From positions 1-8,855 of the forward strand of contig CANQFW010000060.1 of NCBI GenBank assembly GCA_947599995.1: a DNA stretch of 8,855 nt, read 5' to 3'. Shown here piece after piece: positions 6,116 to 8,855 of the stretch. The notes under the pieces were generated by a model, which was given only the letters and a program-made list of their open reading frames with translations, was not told the DNA's origin and did not search any database. The stretch comes from an uncultured Clostridia bacterium (GTDB taxonomy: Bacteria; Bacillota; Clostridia; TANB77; CAG-508). Numbering within the stretch: position 1 is the stretch's first letter; each line of letters begins with the position of its first letter. The position numbers and the translations under genes are program-made.

Positions 6116-7690
6116 TTATTTATTTTCAACTTTAGCAACCTCTGATGTAATTCCTTCTCCTATATGCGGATATATCTGAGAGTAAATAGTGTCAATTCCA
6201 ATAATTACAACCAACACAACACACAAAACAACCTTAATATATAATGGTATTTTTTGTAAATTTTTTTCTAGATATGGTGCTACTATATATAAGCAAATAC
6301 ATCCTCCCAGTCCGAAAAAAGTACTTGCCTCAAAACATACTCTTCCGTTAATATTTAAAAATATTCCTGTATAATCCCAATATCGTACTCCTGTTTCTGC
6401 CTCTATATACCATGAAGTAAAATACTCTATAATTGTACATAATATTACCACTATAAAGAATGTAAGTATTGGATTTTTTAAAGATTTTCTAAAAATTTTA
6501 AATCTTGTAAGTAAAACAATAAACGTACATCCTGTTCCATATATAGGAAGCCAAGGGCCATAAAGTACACCTCTATTTATTAACTTTCCTTCTGTAAATA
6601 TGAACAAGCCAACTTCCCATAGCCATCCAATAAAAGAAAAAATAAAGAAAAATAATATTATTGAAGTAATTTCATACTTTTTATCATAATCAATTTTTGT
6701 TCTTTTTGCTTTTATTTCATATTCATCTGGATATTGTAGCAAATCATTTTCTTCAAATAATTTTTCATCATTTAATAATTCATATTTATACTTTTTATTT
6801 TCTATGTAATCTTTTCTAAGCAAACTATACATTTCTGCATATGTAGCAGAATAATAAGGCGTTACATATATTCCTGCCAGACCGAACGTAATATATTGTA
6901 AAATAATCCATCCTATATATGAAATATCTAATTTAAATGAATTTAGCTTATTTCCATTCATCATTTCCCTAGATATTTTTATTGCATCTTTGGGACTAAT
7001 TTGTGGGTTTTCTGCTACTATAAACTTTACCATTCTATATGAATAGTTTTTTATTACTAATCCAATTATTGTAAATGTCCATAGGAATTTATAAAATTCC
7101 ATTAAAAAAAATGTTTTTATACTTATTAAATATCTATCTTTTTTAAAAGCATATGTTATTCTCTTGATTTTTGTCTTATTATAATTTCTACTTTCTAAGT
7201 ATATTCTACTTTCTCCTATTTGAATAGGATATGAGATAAAAACCTCTATTAAAACAGCAAATATTGATGATATTATTAAAAAAATATTTGTATCCATATC
7301 ATTATTTTTATAATTTGCAATAGAATTACCTAAATTTTGAAGTTGAGTTCTTCCTTTAGTTACTATTTGGAATATTGAGAATACAAGTCCTTTTGTCACA
7401 TTGTGTTTTTCGTTATAATCATTTATGAGATTTGTCATGTTTCCAGTAAACATTTGTGAAATTGCTCTTTTAACATATTCACTTACAAGATCATTATCTT
7501 GTACTTCTGTATTTGCTTCCTGTTTTTGTATTGTATAGTCATAAATTATTTTCAAATTTGCAAATCCATCAGTATTTATAAAATTTTTTCCAAATACAAT
7601 GGTCATAAGTAGTCCCAGAGCTATTAATGCACATAGGTTATTTTTAACTACTTTTCTTCCTTGTTTTTTTATCTGCCTTCTGTTCCACAT
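6116..7690 (-). CDS. Polytopic membrane protein, DUF975-like domain fused to CmpB-like (putative ABC-transporter type IV) domain
   Basis: The 524 residues fall into two halves. The N-terminal half (about 1-295) looks like DUF975: it starts MWNRRQIKKQGRKVVKNN, has hydrophobic segments near 18-34, 134-154, 190-212 and 255-275, and carries the ENPQISPKDAIKISREMMNG stretch (227-246) followed by DISYIGWIILQYITFGLAGIYVTPY. A charged linker (about 291-338) follows. The C-terminal half (about 339-505) resembles the CmpB-like 'putative ABC-transporter type IV' family: FSFIGWLWEV, RGVLYGPWLPIYGTG (373-387), IEYFTSWYIE, VRYWDYTGIFLNINGRVCFEAS (435-456) and further membrane segments. Neither family has a settled function, and no ATPase is encoded nearby. 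The frame extends to a TTG at 7759, but that TTG is the -35 box. The ATG at 7690 with GGAGG four bases upstream is the start. It is the first gene of a unit with pepF. Confidence 0.85.
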   Translation of the reverse strand: MWNRRQIKKQGRKVVKNNLCALIALGLLMTIVFGKNFINTDGFANLKIIYDYTIQKQEANTEVQDNDLVSEYVKRAISQMFTGNMTNLINDYNEKHNVTKGLVFSIFQIVTKGRTQLQNLGNSIANYKNNDMDTNIFLIISSIFAVLIEVFISYPIQIGESRIYLESRNYNKTKIKRITYAFKKDRYLISIKTFFLMEFYKFLWTFTIIGLVIKNYSYRMVKFIVAENPQISPKDAIKISREMMNGNKLNSFKLDISYIGWIILQYITFGLAGIYVTPYYSATYAEMYSLLRKDYIENKKYKYELLNDEKLFEENDLLQYPDEYEIKAKRTKIDYDKKYEITSIILFFFIFSFIGWLWEVGLFIFTEGKLINRGVLYGPWLPIYGTGCTFIVLLTRFKIFRKSLKNPILTFFIVVILCTIIEYFTSWYIEAETGVRYWDYTGIFLNINGRVCFEASTFFGLGGCICLYIVAPYLEKNLQKIPLYIKVVLCVVLVVIIGIDTIYSQIYPHIGEGITSEVAKVENK

Positions 7691-7694
7691 ATTT

Positions 7695-7699
7695 CCTCC
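7695..7699 (-). promoter_or_regulatory. Ribosome binding site fixing the fusion-gene start
   Basis: GGAGG four bases before the ATG at 7690. The spacing is short, but the in-frame ATG at 7711 and TTG at 7759 have no such motif. Confidence 0.7.
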
Positions 7700-7729
7700 A
7701 TATAAAAGCATCTTATTAATTCTCTTAAT

Positions 7730-7759
7730 ATTATATATTTTATATCCATATTTTGTCAA
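7730..7759 (-). promoter_or_regulatory. Sigma-A promoter of the membrane protein-pepF unit
   Basis: Perfect TTGACA (7759-7754) and perfect TATAAT (7735-7730) with an 18-base spacer. Transcription should start near 7723, giving a leader of about 33 bases and excluding any start codon upstream of it. Confidence 0.82.
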
Positions 7760-7772
7760 TTATTTGGGCAAA

Positions 7773-7799
7773 AAATCCGACTTACTAAAAGTCGGATTT
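7773..7799 (-). terminator. Intrinsic terminator downstream of the HAD hydrolase gene
   Basis: An 11-bp perfect stem, AAATCCGACTT (7773-7783) with AAGTCGGATTT (7789-7799), and a 5-base loop. On the minus strand it is followed by TTTTTT then GCCC, the form of a strong terminator. It lies about 125 bases after the hydrolase stop. The stretch 7800-7923 between them holds no open frame or structure that I can support and probably forms a 3' untranslated region. Confidence 0.85.
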
Positions 7800-7923
7800 C
7801 AATAAGCATACTTCTACATGATTCAGCTTTTTAGCCTTAACGCTGTAACCAAATATTACATTATTACATGCATTTATCTAGTTTGCATAAATTTTGTTAC
7901 CCTTTTCAATTTTATTATTTTAT

Positions 7924-8772
7924 CTACCGTTCATCTTTATTTACATGTATTTGATGATTTAGTATATTTGATATTTGTGAAAGATTTTTAACTTCTCTAA
8001 CACCGCAACTATAAGGCACATTAAGGTCACTACTCGAATAAGTTCCATTTTCTCTTGCTATTCTGTAAATTCTTGTTTTATATGGTGGCTGTTCATTTTT
8101 ATATGCACTCAAATATAGATTTTCTAGATCTTTAGGTCTATCATCTATAAATATACCCTGTTCATAATCTACTTCTTTTGGTCTCACATATTTTGGGCTA
8201 GTAATATTTATAGATGTTACTTCTGGGTCATTAATCGAATCTTTATCAAGTTCTGCTTTTGATTCTTTTGTTACAATTGTAGCATTTAATAACTCAGGTC
8301 TAAAAATTCCAGATCCTTTTATCTTTTTATTTTGGAAATCCAAGTCATTTCCTTCATGAGATAGTATATATACTTCATTTCCCTGTTCTTTTAATTCTTT
8401 TAAGAATTTTATCGAATCATCATATAAATATTTTTGTCCGTTATCAAGAGTTTTATCAATCTCTGCTTTAACTTTCTCATAATCACAACCAAATAGCTCA
8501 GAAAATTTTTCTGCCAATGCAAAAATATTATATTTTATTTTTAAAGTTGTTTCTTTTGGTCTTTTTAAATTATTTTGTAATACGTTCGTTATAGAGTTTA
8601 AATCCTTTTGTATAGGAATGACATCCAAATCTGTAAATATTTTTTTGAAATTTTCAGGATATTTTTCAAAATTTCCATTAGCAAAGATATAATTTGATAT
8701 GCAGCTTATCATGTCTGATTTAAGATCATTAGTGCTGTATAAAGTATGATCAAAATCAATATAAATTTTCAT
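7924..8772 (-). CDS. HAD-superfamily hydrolase of unknown substrate
   Basis: This 282-residue cytoplasmic protein begins MKIYIDFDHTLY, which is HAD motif I: Asp6 nucleophile, Asp8 acid/base, Thr10. Motif II is the Ser in VYILSHEG (138). Motif IV is the acidic pair Asp210-Asp211 in GIFIDDRPKDLE. The motif III lysine is one of several candidates at 149-152 or in 169-177. A helical insertion of about 100 residues after motif I (about 12-115) is a probable C1 cap. About 65 residues separate motif II from motif IV, longer than usual, and include a polar, possibly flexible stretch (169-203). These are phosphatase-type motifs, but the substrate is unknown. The ATG has AAAGGA seven bases upstream. 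The gene has its own promoter and terminator and appears monocistronic. Confidence 0.87.
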   Translation of the reverse strand: MKIYIDFDHTLYSTNDLKSDMISCISNYIFANGNFEKYPENFKKIFTDLDVIPIQKDLNSITNVLQNNLKRPKETTLKIKYNIFALAEKFSELFGCDYEKVKAEIDKTLDNGQKYLYDDSIKFLKELKEQGNEVYILSHEGNDLDFQNKKIKGSGIFRPELLNATIVTKESKAELDKDSINDPEVTSINITSPKYVRPKEVDYEQGIFIDDRPKDLENLYLSAYKNEQPPYKTRIYRIARENGTYSSSDLNVPYSCGVREVKNLSQISNILNHQIHVNKDER

Positions 8773-8799
8773 ATTTAATTCCTTTCTTTTCTTTTTTTC

Positions 8800-8828
8800 A
8801 AAATATCACAAATCAATCTAAAAGTCAA
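8800..8828 (-). promoter_or_regulatory. Sigma-A promoter of the HAD hydrolase gene
   Basis: TTGACT (8828-8823), a 17-base spacer and TATTTT (8805-8800), the last matching TATAAT at four of six positions. The leader to the ATG would be about 20 bases and contains a purine-rich run ahead of the ribosome binding site. Confidence 0.65.
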
Positions 8829-8855
8829 TACAAATTCTTTCATTACCTAATATTT

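Noticed and set aside
7599..7805. Plus-strand frame crossing the promoter and terminator ahead of the membrane fusion gene
   Set aside because: It runs opposite coding sequence, a strong minus-strand promoter and a minus-strand terminator, with no ribosome binding site.
7800..7923. A small gene or RNA between the HAD gene stop and its terminator
   Set aside because: No start codon with a ribosome binding site, no convincing stem and no clear promoter; best explained as 3' untranslated sequence.
1..8855. A defence system, prophage or transposon
   Set aside because: The only DNA-acting gene is a Xer-like recombinase among housekeeping genes; there are no terminal repeats, transposase, restriction genes, toxin-antitoxin pair or repeat array.

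Overview
The window is a low-GC, AT-rich bacterial chromosome segment with strong AGGAGG-type ribosome binding sites, canonical sigma-A promoters (TTGACA/TATAAT with 17-18 bp spacers) and a spore-coat operon. Together these point to an endospore-forming member of the Firmicutes, most likely class Clostridia. I cannot name the genus from the sequence alone. All genes but one lie on the minus strand.

Layout, left to right. Positions 1-890 hold the cotJA-cotJB-cotJC spore-coat operon, read right to left and cut by the window edge inside cotJC. The three genes are tightly coupled (ATGA overlap, then TAATG overlap). A 19-bp stem-loop at 1029-1078 separates it from the next unit. Positions 1165-2947 hold a two-gene unit: a 6-phosphofructokinase of the K124 ('PKTIDND') type, followed 7 bp later by an unrecognised membrane-anchored acidic protein. 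A 341-bp divergent intergenic region (2948-3288) carries back-to-back sigma-A promoters and an AT-rich hairpin in the pfk leader. Positions 3289-4269 hold the only plus-strand gene, a complete Xer-type tyrosine recombinase. It converges on pepF across a shared hairpin terminator. Positions 4324-7690 hold a second two-gene unit: a polytopic membrane protein fusing a DUF975-like half to a CmpB-like (putative ABC-transporter type IV) half, then oligoendopeptidase F with a GTG start. Positions 7924-8772 hold a HAD-superfamily hydrolase with its own promoter and a terminator well downstream.

Most of the window is ordinary core-genome content: coat assembly, glycolysis, chromosome maintenance, peptide turnover. 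I see no insertion sequence, CRISPR array, tRNA, rRNA or defence island. Five points deserve attention. The CotJA and CotJB proteins are unusually cysteine-rich and share an NCP...AIE segment. The phosphofructokinase has substitutions at positions tied to phosphoryl-donor choice. The DUF975-CmpB fusion sits in front of pepF. The pfk leader carries a hairpin. Several naive gene starts are wrong: for cotJA, cotJB, the recombinase and the fusion gene, the longest open frame begins in a ribosome binding site, in a promoter, or upstream of a better start.
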